NCBI RefSeq assembly: GCF_001426905.1
Contig: NZ_LMFQ01000024.1
Coordinates: 596,234-660,233, forward strand
Direction of reading: 5' to 3'
DNA: 64,000 nucleotides
Source of the DNA: Caulobacter sp. Root1455
GTDB taxonomy: Bacteria > Pseudomonadota > Alphaproteobacteria > Caulobacterales > Caulobacteraceae
Shown: positions 26,592 to 38,268 of the stretch, piece by piece
Numbering within the stretch: the first letter of the stretch is position 1
Layout: every line of letters starts with the position of its first letter
Position numbers and translations under genes: made by a program
Notes under the pieces: model-generated
Databases searched by the model: none
The model's input: the letters and a program-made list of their open reading frames with translations, nothing else
Told to the model about the DNA's origin: nothing

Positions 26592-28040
26592 CTAAGTCGT
26601 CGGCAGCAGCCCCGTCGTCGCCACCTGCTTGAACCACCCGTACGACGCCTTGGGCGTTCGCACGCCGGTCGCGCGGTCCATCGCCACCAGGCCGAACTTG
26701 GAGGTGTAGCCGATGTCCCATTCCCAGTTGTCGATCAGGGTCCAGGTGAAGTAGCCGCCGATCCGCGAGCCGGCCTCCATCGCGCTCTTCACCGCCTCCA
26801 GGTGGCGGCGCAGATACTGGCATCGGAAGCCGTCGTCGATCACCGCCGGGCCATCGCCGAACGGGTCAGAGCAGCCGTTCTCGGTGATCATCACCGGCGG
26901 GTTGCCGTAGTCGCGGCGGACCATCTCCAGCACCTGCGCCAGGCCCGACGGATCGATCTGTCGGCCGAAGGCGTCCAGCTCCGCCCCCTTCGGCGGCGCG
27001 CCGGGGGCGATGTGGCTGGGGCTGGCCAGGTCCAGCTTCACATAGGCCGGGGCGTAGTAGTTGACCCCCAGGAAGTCGATCGGCTGATGCACGGTCTTCA
27101 GGTCGCCGTCGCGAACGCACCCCTTGAGGAAGTCGTCCATCAGCTTCGGATAGGTCCCCTTCAGCAGCGGGTCCAGCCAGGCCCGGTTCCACAGGGCGTC
27201 CAGCCCGTCGGACGCCGGACGGTTCCAGAACGCCAGCGGCCCGCCCGAAGGCCGACACGGCTGCAGCGCCTGGGTCGTGCCGATCCGCAGGTCGCCGCGG
27301 GCCGCGCGCAGGGCCTGGATCGCCAGACCCTGGCCCAGGTTCATGTGGTGGGTGGTCGGGCCCAGCAGAGCGATGTCCTTCAACCCCGGCGCTTGTTCGC
27401 CCAGCACGTGGCCGAACACCGTGTGCACGGCCGGCTCGTTGAGGGTGATGAAGTGTTTGAGCCGGTCGCCCAGCCGCCCGGCCACGGCGGCGGCGTAGTC
27501 GGCGAAGCTCTTGGCGGTGTCGCGCGCGCTCCAGCCGCCCTTGTCCTGCAGGGCCTGGGGCAGGTCCCAGTGGAACAGGGTGGCGTAGGGCGTGACCCCC
27601 TTGGCCAGGCAGGCGTCGACCAGGCGGTCGTAGTGGTCCAGCCCCGGGGCGTTGACCGTCCCCGAGCCGGTGGGCAGGACCCGCGACCAGGCGATCGAGA
27701 AGCGGAAGGCCTTAAGCCCCGCCCCGGCGATCAGGTCGAGGTCCTCGGCGTAGCGGCGATAGCTGTCGGTGGCGACATCGGCGTTCGAGCCGTCCTTGAT
27801 CCGCCCCGGCTGCTTCTCGAAGGTGTCCCAGATGCTGAGGCCGCGGCCGTCGGCGTTGGGCGAGCCTTCGGTCTGGAAGGCCGCCGTCGCCACGCCCCAG
27901 ACGAAGTCGCTCGGGAACTGGCGGGACTTGATCGTGGCCTCGGTCTGGCCGACGCGGTCGCAGCCGCTCAAGGTCGCGCTGGCCGCGCCTCCGACCGCCA
28001 ACGCGCCCAGCGCTCGACGGCTGATGCCCCTGTCGCCCAC
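26592..28040 (-). CDS. Glycoside hydrolase family 1 beta-glucosidase, exported
   Basis: A 482-residue retaining glycosidase. TLNEPAV holds the acid/base glutamate (about residue 202) and MITENGCSD the nucleophile (about 387), with FVWGVATAAFQTEG near the start and FTWTLIDNWEW near the end. The N-terminus RGISRRALGALAVGGAASATLSGC combines a twin-arginine pattern with a lipobox-like cysteine, so the enzyme is probably a Tat-exported lipoprotein. GTG start after AGGGGGCGGAC. The substrate is a beta-glucoside or related disaccharide. No transporter is next to it. Confidence 0.93.
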   Translation of the reverse strand: MGDRGISRRALGALAVGGAASATLSGCDRVGQTEATIKSRQFPSDFVWGVATAAFQTEGSPNADGRGLSIWDTFEKQPGRIKDGSNADVATDSYRRYAEDLDLIAGAGLKAFRFSIAWSRVLPTGSGTVNAPGLDHYDRLVDACLAKGVTPYATLFHWDLPQALQDKGGWSARDTAKSFADYAAAVAGRLGDRLKHFITLNEPAVHTVFGHVLGEQAPGLKDIALLGPTTHHMNLGQGLAIQALRAARGDLRIGTTQALQPCRPSGGPLAFWNRPASDGLDALWNRAWLDPLLKGTYPKLMDDFLKGCVRDGDLKTVHQPIDFLGVNYYAPAYVKLDLASPSHIAPGAPPKGAELDAFGRQIDPSGLAQVLEMVRRDYGNPPVMITENGCSDPFGDGPAVIDDGFRCQYLRRHLEAVKSAMEAGSRIGGYFTWTLIDNWEWDIGYTSKFGLVAMDRATGVRTPKASYGWFKQVATTGLLPTT

Positions 28041-28132
28041 GTCCGCCCCCTATTCCCCGCCGAGGGTCGAACGCCCTCGTGCGGGGTCAGGATGAACGCA
28101 AAGCGCGAGCTTTGGCTAGCCTGCCCTTTAGG

Positions 28133-29971
28133 TCAGGTCCGCCGCCCCTTCACGTAGGCGTCGATCACGCCCTCCAGTTCGGTCAGCGGGACGTTGCCGC
28201 CCATCACCACCGCGTCGTCGAAGGTGCGCAGGTCGAACCGGGCCCCGAGCGCGGCCTGGGCCTTGCCGCGCAGGCGAACGATCTGGCTGTGACCGACCTT
28301 GTAGCCGCAGGCCTGGCCCGGCCAGGCGCAGTAGCGATCGACCTCGCCCTGCACTTCCTCGCGGGTCGAGCCGTTGGTGGCCACGAACCAGTCGATGGCC
28401 TGGTCGCGGGTCCAGCGCTTGGCGTGGATGCCGGTGTCGACCACCAGGCGGCAGGCCCGGAAGGCGATGGACTGGAGGTAACCCAGCTGGCCCAGCGGAT
28501 CGCCGTCATAGGCGCCCAGCTCGTCGGCCAACTGTTCCGCGTAGAGGGCCCAGCCTTCCGAATAGGCGTTGAAGGCCAGCAGCGAGCGGACCAGCGGCAG
28601 CTTGTAGGTGTACTCGCCCTGCCAGATGTGGCCGGGCAGCCCCTCGTGATAGGTCAGGGTCGGCAGGCCGTAGCGCGGCCACATGCCCGTGTCGCGCAGG
28701 TTGATGTAGTAGTTGCCGGGCACGGTCCCGTCGATCGAACCGGCCGCCGCATAGCCGCCCGGCGCCCCGTCCTGGATCTCGACCGGCACCCGCTTGATCA
28801 GCAGATTGCCCGGAACCATCGTGGCGAAGGCGCGCGGCAAACGCGCGCGGATGTCGGCCACCCGGCCGTTCAGATAGGCCAGGATCTGGGCCCGGCCTTC
28901 GTCGGTGTTGGGGAACAGGTTCTTGGGGTCCTCGCCCAGGGCCTTCATCCGCGCGCCGACGCTGCCCTGGGTCAGGCCCTGGGCCTTCAGCAGCGTGTCC
29001 ATGCGCGAAGACAGCGCCTTCAGCTCCTCCTGGCCCATCTGGTGGACCTCGTCGGGCGTCATGCGGCTGGTGGTGCCGGCCCGCAGCGCCCAGGCGTAGT
29101 AGGCCTCGCCGTTGGGCAGCTTCCAGGCGCCGGCGTCCGAGTTGGCCTTGGCGCGATGGGCGGTCAGCTCGGCGATCTGGCGGTCCATGGCGGGCGCGAT
29201 CTTGCCCTCGACGATGGCGGCGGCGCGGCGCGCGTGGTCGCCGGGGATGTCCTTGGCCTTCTTGGCCAGCGAGGTGACCAGGCCCCAGTCGGCGATCGGC
29301 GCGGCCCGCGCGCCTTTCTGCTGCTTCAGGGTCTTGTCCAGCAGGAAGTCCGGGGCGATCACGCCCAGGGCGCCGTCGTGCTTCAGGCGCGCCGTCTCGC
29401 CGTCCAGCTGGGCGGCGTAGAGCTCCAGGCGGTGGAGATAGGCCTCGACGTCGGCGACGCCCGTCACGCCGTGCAGGCTGTCGAGGAAGTCAGGCGTCTC
29501 GACGAAGGCCCCGGTGTTCTGGGCCACCACGTAGGGCGCGTTGCGATACGACCACTGCGACGACAGGCCGATGGCGTCGCCATAGGGGAAGTCGAAGCCT
29601 TCGACGGCCAGTTCGTGGGCGGTCTGGACGACGCCCAGATCGAGCGCGGTCGCCGGGCTCAGTCCCTTGCGGTCGACCGCCTTCATCCGGGCGACCCGCG
29701 CCTTGGCGGCGGCGGCCAGCTTGCCGCGGCCTTCCAGCGAGCGGTCGGTCAGGGTGGCCTTCAGGGCGGCCCGCGCGCCCTTGTCCAGGCCGAGCGCGGA
29801 AGCGTTCTCGGGATATTCCCGCATCAGGTCCTCGGCGACCGAGGACAGCAGGGCCTCGGCGGCGGCGTCGCCGGGCGCGGCGGCCAAAGCCTTGCTTCCG
29901 AGAGCGCTCCCACCGAACGCGGCGGCGGCCGCGCCGAGGGCTAGAACGTCACGTCGATTGAACTGGCTCAC
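28133..29971 (-). CDS. DUF885 family protein (putative metallohydrolase), Tat-exported
   Basis: A 612-residue protein. The signal NRRDVLALGAAAAAFGG is twin-arginine type. The late region has YHEGLPGHIWQGEY followed about 30 residues later by NAYSEGWALYAEQL, a HExxxH-plus-glutamate layout that suggests a zinc-dependent peptidase or esterase fold; DUF885 has been linked to that clan. Earlier conserved blocks include FPYGDAIGLSSQW and GTVPGNYYINLRD. The substrate is unknown. The gene is followed by the palindrome-free gap before the glucosidase gene on the same strand. Confidence 0.88.
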   Translation of the reverse strand: MSQFNRRDVLALGAAAAAFGGSALGSKALAAAPGDAAAEALLSSVAEDLMREYPENASALGLDKGARAALKATLTDRSLEGRGKLAAAAKARVARMKAVDRKGLSPATALDLGVVQTAHELAVEGFDFPYGDAIGLSSQWSYRNAPYVVAQNTGAFVETPDFLDSLHGVTGVADVEAYLHRLELYAAQLDGETARLKHDGALGVIAPDFLLDKTLKQQKGARAAPIADWGLVTSLAKKAKDIPGDHARRAAAIVEGKIAPAMDRQIAELTAHRAKANSDAGAWKLPNGEAYYAWALRAGTTSRMTPDEVHQMGQEELKALSSRMDTLLKAQGLTQGSVGARMKALGEDPKNLFPNTDEGRAQILAYLNGRVADIRARLPRAFATMVPGNLLIKRVPVEIQDGAPGGYAAAGSIDGTVPGNYYINLRDTGMWPRYGLPTLTYHEGLPGHIWQGEYTYKLPLVRSLLAFNAYSEGWALYAEQLADELGAYDGDPLGQLGYLQSIAFRACRLVVDTGIHAKRWTRDQAIDWFVATNGSTREEVQGEVDRYCAWPGQACGYKVGHSQIVRLRGKAQAALGARFDLRTFDDAVVMGGNVPLTELEGVIDAYVKGRRT

Positions 29972-30032
29972 GCTGGATCTCCCCGGATTCGGAGAGAGTC
30001 CTAGCGCGGCTTTTCATCAGAACGAACCTGAT

Positions 30033-30198
30033 CCTTCTCCCCTTGCGGGAGAAGGTGTCGGCCGAAGGCTGACGGATGAGGGGTCTCTCAAACGAAGCCC
30101 GCCGCGACCGGCCTTTCGGTTGATCGCGGCGGTGATGTCCTTCAACCCCTCACCCGACCTCGCTTCGCGAGGCCACCCTCTCCCGCAAGGGGAGAGGG
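30033..30198. repeat. Large GC-rich palindromic element after the metH operon
   Basis: CCTTCTCCCCTTGCGGGAGAAGG at the left pairs with CCCTCTCCCGCAAGGGGAGAGGG at the right. A nested stem, CCGCCGCGA/TCGCGGCGG, lies in the centre. It lies 4 bases after the end of the second metH gene, a likely end of the long transcript. Confidence 0.75.
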
Positions 30199-30202
30199 AA
30201 AA

Positions 30203-32868
<2,666 letters not shown>

Positions 32869-32872
<4 letters not shown>

Positions 32873-33270
32873 TGGGCGGTGCTCAAGGTCGATTGCAGGG
32901 CGGCGATCTGGATCAGCCACGCGTCGTGGTCGTCACCTTCCTGCCAGAGTTCGTCGAGTTCGGAGGCCGGGGCGACCACGCGCGCCAGGGCCGAGCGGGC
33001 CAGGGCGACAGCCCCTTCCGGCGGCGCGCCGAGGGCGGCCTTCAGCTCGCGGTGATTGTCGGGCAGGATCGTCACGTCGCCGACCGAGGCGGCGACGATG
33101 GCGGCGGCGGCCACGGCGATCTGCCCCTCCGGCGCTTCCAGATAGCCCGCCGTCCTGGTCACGTGGTCGAGGATCTGCACCACCGTGCGCCAGTCGGCCG
33201 CCTCGGCCAGGTCGTCGATGAAATCCAAGGCGTCGTCGTTGTCGAAAGGTCCATGGGCCCAAGCGCTCAT
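32869..33270 (-). CDS. DUF4259 domain-containing protein
   Basis: A 133-residue protein opening [19 protein letters not shown], the signature of DUF4259 (often seen as 'xWGxGxFDNDxAxDF'), followed by alternating acidic and hydrophobic helices and a C-terminal [19 protein letters not shown]. No catalytic motif is evident. It sits between the Ddl-like gene (one to two bases upstream) and the larger metH gene (four-base overlap), so it is firmly in the methionine operon, though nothing ties it to that pathway chemically. Confidence 0.88.
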
Positions 33271-33272
33271 GA

Positions 33273-34277
33273 TCAGGCCGCCCCTTCGCTGACGTGTTTG
33301 GCGCGGGCGACCGCCAGGGCGATCTGGCCGTCGAGGAAGTCGCGGAACGCGATGCCCTGGGCCTTCAGCGACTTGGGATACAGCGACGCGGCGGTCATGC
33401 CCGGCAGGGTGTTGATCTCCAGGAAGATCGGGCCGTTCGGGGTGACGATGAAGTCGCTGCGCGAATAACCGCCGGCCCCGACGGTCTTGTGGGCCTTCAG
33501 GGCGGCCTCCTGCATGGCGGCGTTGACCTGCGGCGCGAACGTGGCCGGGCAGATCTCTTCGGTCGTCTTGGCCAGGTACTTGCCGACATAGTCGAAGGCG
33601 CCGTCAGCCGGGCGGATCTCGACCGGCGGCAGGGCGAACACCTTGCCGTCCTGCTCCAGCACCCCGCAGGTGGCCTCGGCGCCGGCCACGAAAGGCTCGA
33701 TCACATAGGCCTCGCGGGCGGCGGCGGCCTTCAGGGTCTCCAGGTCGGCGGCTTCGTTGACGAAGATCAGGCCGTAGCTGGAGCCGTCGGCCACCGGCTT
33801 GGCGACCAGCTTGCCGTACTTGGCCAGGGCGGCCTCGGCGTCGGTCAGGGCCACGGTCGAGGGCGCGACGACGCCGGCCTTGGCCACGGCGGCCTTGGTG
33901 GCGATCTTGTCGAAGGCCAGGCGGCTGGACTGGCTGTCCGAGCCGGTGAAGGCCACGCCGCGCGCCTCGCACAGGGCCGCCAGGTCGCCGTTCTCGGCCG
34001 CGCCGCCGTGCATGCCCAGCACCAGCACGCGGTCCTCGGCCTTGGCCTTGTCGAGCGCGGCTTCGACGCCACCGATCGGCGCGCCCTCGGTGGGCAGGTC
34101 GATCTCGAACGGCCGCTCGTGGGCCTGCAGCACGGCGTCGCTGGCCACATAGACCTGGTCGTCGGGGGCCCAGAACCACAGGTCGGCGTCCGGCAAGGCG
34201 GCGGACAACGCCTTGGCGCTGGCCACCGACACCAGGCGCTCGCGGCTCATGCCGCCGAAAAGAAGAGTCGTACGCAT
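33273..34277 (-). CDS. D-alanine-D-alanine ligase homologue (ATP-grasp)
   Basis: A 334-residue protein. LLFGGMSRERLVSVAS aligns with the E. coli DdlB N-terminus and keeps the glutamate equivalent to Glu15. KPVADGSSYG, FDYVGKYL (Lys-Tyr of the omega loop), GGYSRSDFIV, LEINTLPGMTAASLYPK keep the ATP, metal and D-Ala residues; the Tyr suggests dipeptide rather than D-lactate synthesis. The HGxxGEDG loop is changed to HGGAAENG. The start is at MRTTLLFGG after GAGATCAAG. Its place between the two MetH halves is unusual, and it may be a second Ddl. Peptidoglycan precursor or another dipeptide is the product. Confidence 0.85.
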   Translation of the reverse strand: MRTTLLFGGMSRERLVSVASAKALSAALPDADLWFWAPDDQVYVASDAVLQAHERPFEIDLPTEGAPIGGVEAALDKAKAEDRVLVLGMHGGAAENGDLAALCEARGVAFTGSDSQSSRLAFDKIATKAAVAKAGVVAPSTVALTDAEAALAKYGKLVAKPVADGSSYGLIFVNEAADLETLKAAAAREAYVIEPFVAGAEATCGVLEQDGKVFALPPVEIRPADGAFDYVGKYLAKTTEEICPATFAPQVNAAMQEAALKAHKTVGAGGYSRSDFIVTPNGPIFLEINTLPGMTAASLYPKSLKAQGIAFRDFLDGQIALAVARAKHVSEGAA

Positions 34278-34288
34278 CGTCTTGATCT

Positions 34289-35365
34289 CTAGGCCAGCTC
34301 GAACGGTTCCAGGCCCGCCAGGCGCATGGCCTTCGGGCGCTCGGGGATGGCGCGGGGCTTCACGCCGCGCACTTCGTCGGCCACGTGCTTGATGTGGTCG
34401 GGGGTGGTGCCGCAGCAACCGCCCAGGATGTTGACGATGCCGTCCTTGGCCCACTCGTGCAGCTGGTGACCGGTCTGGTGCGGCTCCTCGTCGTACTCGC
34501 CCATGGCGTTGGGCAGGCCGGCGTTGGGATAGGCGGCGACCAGCGTGTCGGCGATGCGGGCCATCTCGGCGATGTGCGGGCGCATCAGGTCCGCCCCCAG
34601 GGCGCAGTTGAAGCCCACGGCGAACGGCTTGCAGTGCTTGATCGAGTTCCAGAAGGCTTCGGCCGTCTGGCCGGACAGGGTGCGGCCCGAGCGGTCGGTG
34701 ATGGTGCCGCTGATCCAGATCGGCAGCTCCTCGTAGCCCTCGTCGACCAGGTCCATGATCGCCTTGATCGCGGCCTTGCAGTTCAGGGTGTCGGTGATGG
34801 TCTCGATCAGGAACAGGTCGACGCCGCCGTCGTGCAGCGCCGCCGCCTGCTCGCGATAGGCCTGGTAGACCTGGTCGAAGGTCACCTTGCGCGCGCCCGG
34901 ATCGTTCACGTCCGACGACATCGACAGCATCACGTTCAGCGGCCCGATCGAGCCGGCCACGAAGCGCGGCTTTTCCGGCTCCTTGGCCAGCCACTCGTCG
35001 GCCACCGAACGGGCGATGCGCGCGCCCTCGAAGTTGATGTCGCGCACCACGTCGCTGCCCAGCCGATAGTCGGCCTGGGCGATGGTGGTGCCCGAGAAGG
35101 TGTTGGTCTCGGAGATGTCGGCCCCGGCCGCGTAGTACTGGTGGTGCAGGTCGGCGACGATGTCCGGCCGGGTCAGGCACAGGATGTCGTTGTTGCCCTT
35201 CATCTGGCCGTCGTAGTCGGCGAAGCGCTCGGCGCGGTAGTCGGCCTCGGCCAGCTTGCGCTTCTGGAACATCACGCCCCACGAGCCGTCGAGGATCAGG
35301 ATGCGTTCCTTGGCGGCGGCCTTCAGGGCGGCAATGCGCCCCGCTCGGGTGGTGAGATCGGTCAT
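34289..35365 (-). CDS. metH: Methionine synthase, homocysteine S-methyltransferase half
   Basis: A 358-residue polypeptide equal to the first barrel of MetH. GSWGVMFQKRKL and ADISETNTFSGTTIAQADY are typical; the zinc ligands are Cys in FNCALGA (about residue 254) and the Cys pair in GGCCGTTPDHI (about 317-318). Together with the 889-residue partner it makes 1247 residues, about the size of a one-piece MetH. Two genes lie between the halves. It is 11 bases upstream of the Ddl-like gene. GGAGCC upstream of the ATG is the ribosome site. Confidence 0.95.
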   Translation of the reverse strand: MTDLTTRAGRIAALKAAAKERILILDGSWGVMFQKRKLAEADYRAERFADYDGQMKGNNDILCLTRPDIVADLHHQYYAAGADISETNTFSGTTIAQADYRLGSDVVRDINFEGARIARSVADEWLAKEPEKPRFVAGSIGPLNVMLSMSSDVNDPGARKVTFDQVYQAYREQAAALHDGGVDLFLIETITDTLNCKAAIKAIMDLVDEGYEELPIWISGTITDRSGRTLSGQTAEAFWNSIKHCKPFAVGFNCALGADLMRPHIAEMARIADTLVAAYPNAGLPNAMGEYDEEPHQTGHQLHEWAKDGIVNILGGCCGTTPDHIKHVADEVRGVKPRAIPERPKAMRLAGLEPFELA

Positions 35366-35472
35366 GGTCGGCTCCTGCCGGAGGATCGGGCTCCGGCCGT
35401 TCGGGTCTTTCTAGCGCTTCGCGAGGAAGCGGGACTCAATTCTGCTCGCTCCGGCCGGAGCCGGGACGAGGA

Positions 35473-36351
35473 TCACGGTTTGCGAGCGCTTTCCTGGCGC
35501 GCCAGCTCCTTGTCGAACGCTTCCTCCGAGGTGGTGGCGTAGCGGGCGATTTCCGTTGGGTCGACGAAGGCGTTGACGTCGCCGGCCAGCATCTTCTTGC
35601 GCTTGGCCAGCAGGTCGGCCTGCTCCTCGTGGCTGGGCAGCATCACGTCGGTGGGCAGGGCCTTCAGCTTGGCGAAGGTGGCGCGATAGTCGGCGACGAT
35701 GTTTTTGTAGGTCTTGTTGCCGACCAGCACGTTGCCCGCCACCGAGGTCGAGCAGTTGAAGGTGACGTTCAGCGGCCGGCCGCGGTCGATCACCTGGGTG
35801 GTCCAGGTGGTGCAGCCGATCGTGTGGCCCGGCGTCAGGTGGGCGACCAGGGTGGTCTCGCCGAGCTTCAGCTTCTGGCCCTCGCCGAACGCCTTGTCGA
35901 CCTTGACCGCCGGGAACGGCGTCAGGCCGTTGTCGTTGTCGCCGAAGTGCTGCCCCTTTTTTACCGCCGGTTCGTCCGGCCGCGAGATCCAGACCTTGGC
36001 GCCGGTGTCGGCCTTGAGCTGGGCCAGCCCGCCGGCGTGGTCGAAATGGGCGTGGCTGTTGATCAGGACCTTCACGTCCGAGAGCTTGAAGCCCAGCGCC
36101 TGGATATTGGCCTCGATCAGCTTCGCGCCCGCGGCCGAAGGCCCGCTGTCGAGCAGGACGTGGCCTTGCGACGACGAGATCAGCCAGGCCGACAGCCCTT
36201 CGGAGCCGACATAGTAGATGTTGCCGACGACCCGATAGGGCCGGATCGGCTTGGACCAGCTGGCCGGCTGATTGTCGACGATCGTCGTCGCTCCCTGGAC
36301 CGGGATCGCCAGGGCCAGGGCGGCCAGAAATATTGACGCCGTTCGTTTCAT
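35473..36351 (-). CDS. Subclass B3 metallo-beta-lactamase, periplasmic
   Basis: A 292-residue protein with a signal peptide of about 20 residues. NSHAHFDHAGG gives His100, His102, Asp104 and His105; TPGHTIGCTTW gives His176; LPSHEEQ gives His241. This is the complete B3 dizinc set, with the B3-specific GHTxGC-TTW. It resembles CAU-1 (Mbl1b) recalled from Caulobacter crescentus. Its ATG overlaps the metF stop (ATGA). Beta-lactam hydrolysis is plausible but must be measured; a housekeeping role is possible. A 107-base gap with the palindrome GCTCCGGCCGGAGC separates it from the next metH gene. Confidence 0.9.
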   Translation of the reverse strand: MKRTASIFLAALALAIPVQGATTIVDNQPASWSKPIRPYRVVGNIYYVGSEGLSAWLISSSQGHVLLDSGPSAAGAKLIEANIQALGFKLSDVKVLINSHAHFDHAGGLAQLKADTGAKVWISRPDEPAVKKGQHFGDNDNGLTPFPAVKVDKAFGEGQKLKLGETTLVAHLTPGHTIGCTTWTTQVIDRGRPLNVTFNCSTSVAGNVLVGNKTYKNIVADYRATFAKLKALPTDVMLPSHEEQADLLAKRKKMLAGDVNAFVDPTEIARYATTSEEAFDKELARQESARKP

Positions 36352-37292
36352 GCCGCCGCCTCCGAGGGCGCCGGCGCGGCCTCGCGCACGCCCAGCACGC
36401 GGCAGATCGCATAGACCAGGTCGGCCCGGTTCAGGGTGTAGAAGTGGAAGTCGCCGAAGCCCTGCTCCTGCAGCTTGGCGCACATCTCGGCGGCCACGGA
36501 GCAGGCGAGCAGGCGGCGGGTGTCGGCGTCCTCGTCCAGGCCGTCGAAGATGTTGGCCAGCCAGCCGGGCACCGCCGTCTGGCAGGCGGCCGACATCTTC
36601 AACAGGCCCTTGAAGTTGGTCACCGGCATGATGCCGGGCACGATCGGGATGGTGATCCCGGCGGCCCGCACCTTGTCGACGAACCGCAGGAAGGCGTCCG
36701 TGTCGAAGAAGAACTGGCTGATGGCCAGGGTGGCGCCGGCGTCGATCTTGGCCTTCAGCACCTCGATGTCGTGTTCGATCGACGGGCTTTCGGGATGCTT
36801 TTCCGGATAGACGCCGACCAGCACGTTGAACGGCGCGATCGAGGTCAGGGCCGCGGTCAGTTCGGTGGCGTTCTTGTAGCCATCCTCGCGCGGCACATAG
36901 ACGCCGCCGATGCCGCCCTCGCCGGGAGGCGGATCACCGCGCAGCGACACCACGTGGCGCACGCCGCTCTCCCAGTATTCGCGGATCACCTCGTCGACCT
37001 CGGCGCGGCTGGCGCCGACGCAGGTCAGGTGGGCGGCGGGCTTCAGACTGGTCTCCGCGAGGATGCGCTTGACCGTGCGGTGCGTGCGCTCGCGCGTCGA
37101 GCCGCCGGCCCCGTAGGTCACCGAGACGAAGGCCGGGTCCAGAGGGGCCAGGCGCTTGATCGCCGACCACAGGTTCTCTTCCATCTGCTCGGTCTTGGGT
37201 GGGAAGAATTCGAACGAGACGCGCGGACGGTCGGTGCGTTCGCCGGCGCGGGCGACCGGACCGAGAACACGGCGGGGGGCGGAAACGGTCAT
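36348..37292 (-). CDS. metF: Methylenetetrahydrofolate reductase
   Basis: A 314-residue FAD enzyme that makes 5-methyltetrahydrofolate for methionine synthase. RVSFEFFPPKTEQME is the canonical N-terminal block, followed by FVSVTYGAGGSTRERTH, then HVVSLRGDPPPGEGG and QFFFDTDAFLRFVD. The start is the ATG overlapping the stop of the ArsR-methyltransferase gene (ATGA), and its own stop overlaps the next ATG, so three genes are translationally linked. Confidence 0.96.
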   Translation of the reverse strand: MTVSAPRRVLGPVARAGERTDRPRVSFEFFPPKTEQMEENLWSAIKRLAPLDPAFVSVTYGAGGSTRERTHRTVKRILAETSLKPAAHLTCVGASRAEVDEVIREYWESGVRHVVSLRGDPPPGEGGIGGVYVPREDGYKNATELTAALTSIAPFNVLVGVYPEKHPESPSIEHDIEVLKAKIDAGATLAISQFFFDTDAFLRFVDKVRAAGITIPIVPGIMPVTNFKGLLKMSAACQTAVPGWLANIFDGLDEDADTRRLLACSVAAEMCAKLQEQGFGDFHFYTLNRADLVYAICRVLGVREAAPAPSEAAA

Positions 37293-38266
37293 GCGGCGCT
37301 TCTTTCGGCGTTTCGAACGGCGGGACGGCGCGCCGTCCAGATCTTCACGGTCAACCCCTCGGCCGAGGTCGGCGGCAGGGCGATGTTGGCGTCCGGGACC
37401 AGGCCGGCGGCCTCGATCCACGGGATGATCTCGGCGTCGGCGAAGCCGAGGCGGCGGTGCTGGTGGTTTTCGCGCAGGAACTCGTGATCGTGCGGCGCGA
37501 AGTCGGCGATCAGCAACAGCCCGCCGTCGGCCACCAGCCGGGCGGCCTCGGCCACAGCCGCGGCGGGGTCGCCCAGATAATGCAGCACCTGGTGAACGGT
37601 CACCAGATCCGCGCAACCGTTCGGCAGACCGGTGGCGAAGATGTCGCCGTGACGCAGCTCGCACCGCACGAGACCGGCCTTGGCCACCTCGTCACGGGCG
37701 ATGTTGAGCATCTGCTGCGACAAATCCAGCCCCACGGCCGCGTTGGCGCGGCTGCCGAGGAGCGTCAGCATGCGGCCCGATCCCGCGCCCAGATCGACCA
37801 TCTCGCCGAAGGGGCCCTCGCCCGCCGCCTGCAGGATGGCGGCCTCGACCTCGGCCTCGTCGACGTAGAGCGAGCGGATTTCGTTCCAGCGCGCGGCGTT
37901 ACGGGCGAAATAGGCCTGGGCGCCGGCCGCGCGTTCGGCGCGCACCAGGGCCAGCCGCTCGGCGTCGCCCAGGGCGACGGGATCTTGCGGGTCGATCAGG
38001 TCCAGGATCCGGCCGATCACGGCTCGGCCGGGCGATTCCAGGGCCAGGCGGTAGAACACCCAGGCGCCGTCCGGAAAGCGTTCGACCAGCCCGGCCTCGG
38101 CCAGCAGCTTGAGGTGCCGCGACACCCGAGGCTGGCTCTGGTCCAGAATCCGGCACAGCTCCAACACCGACAGCTCTTCGGCCGCCAGCAGGGCCAGCAC
38201 GCGCAGGCGGGTCGACTCCCCCGCCGCGCGCAGTAGATCCACGACCTGTTCGGATGCTATCTTCAT
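37289..38266 (-). CDS. ArsR-family regulator fused to a SAM-dependent methyltransferase
   Basis: A 325-residue protein. Residues 1-90 are a winged helix (LRAAGESTRLRVLALLA, LSVLELCRILDQSQPRVSRHLKLL). From about residue 145 a methyltransferase core follows: MVDLGAGSGRMLTLLGSRA, LDLSQQMLNIARDEV, LVTVHQVLHYLGDPAAAVAEAARLV. The domain order equals that of regulators placed before metF in many alphaproteobacteria, where SAM or SAH binding by the fused domain is thought to control methionine genes. A near-perfect palindrome ends two bases before the ATG, so autoregulation is likely. Confidence 0.92.
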   Translation of the reverse strand: MKIASEQVVDLLRAAGESTRLRVLALLAAEELSVLELCRILDQSQPRVSRHLKLLAEAGLVERFPDGAWVFYRLALESPGRAVIGRILDLIDPQDPVALGDAERLALVRAERAAGAQAYFARNAARWNEIRSLYVDEAEVEAAILQAAGEGPFGEMVDLGAGSGRMLTLLGSRANAAVGLDLSQQMLNIARDEVAKAGLVRCELRHGDIFATGLPNGCADLVTVHQVLHYLGDPAAAVAEAARLVADGGLLLIADFAPHDHEFLRENHQHRRLGFADAEIIPWIEAAGLVPDANIALPPTSAEGLTVKIWTARRPAVRNAERSAA

Positions 38267-38268
38267 GG

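Noticed and set aside
33273-35282. A single fused 669-codon minus-strand frame across the Ddl-like gene and the metH start
   Set aside because: Only the part after MRTTLLFGG has Ddl motifs; the upstream part is an off-frame reading of the homocysteine methyltransferase gene.
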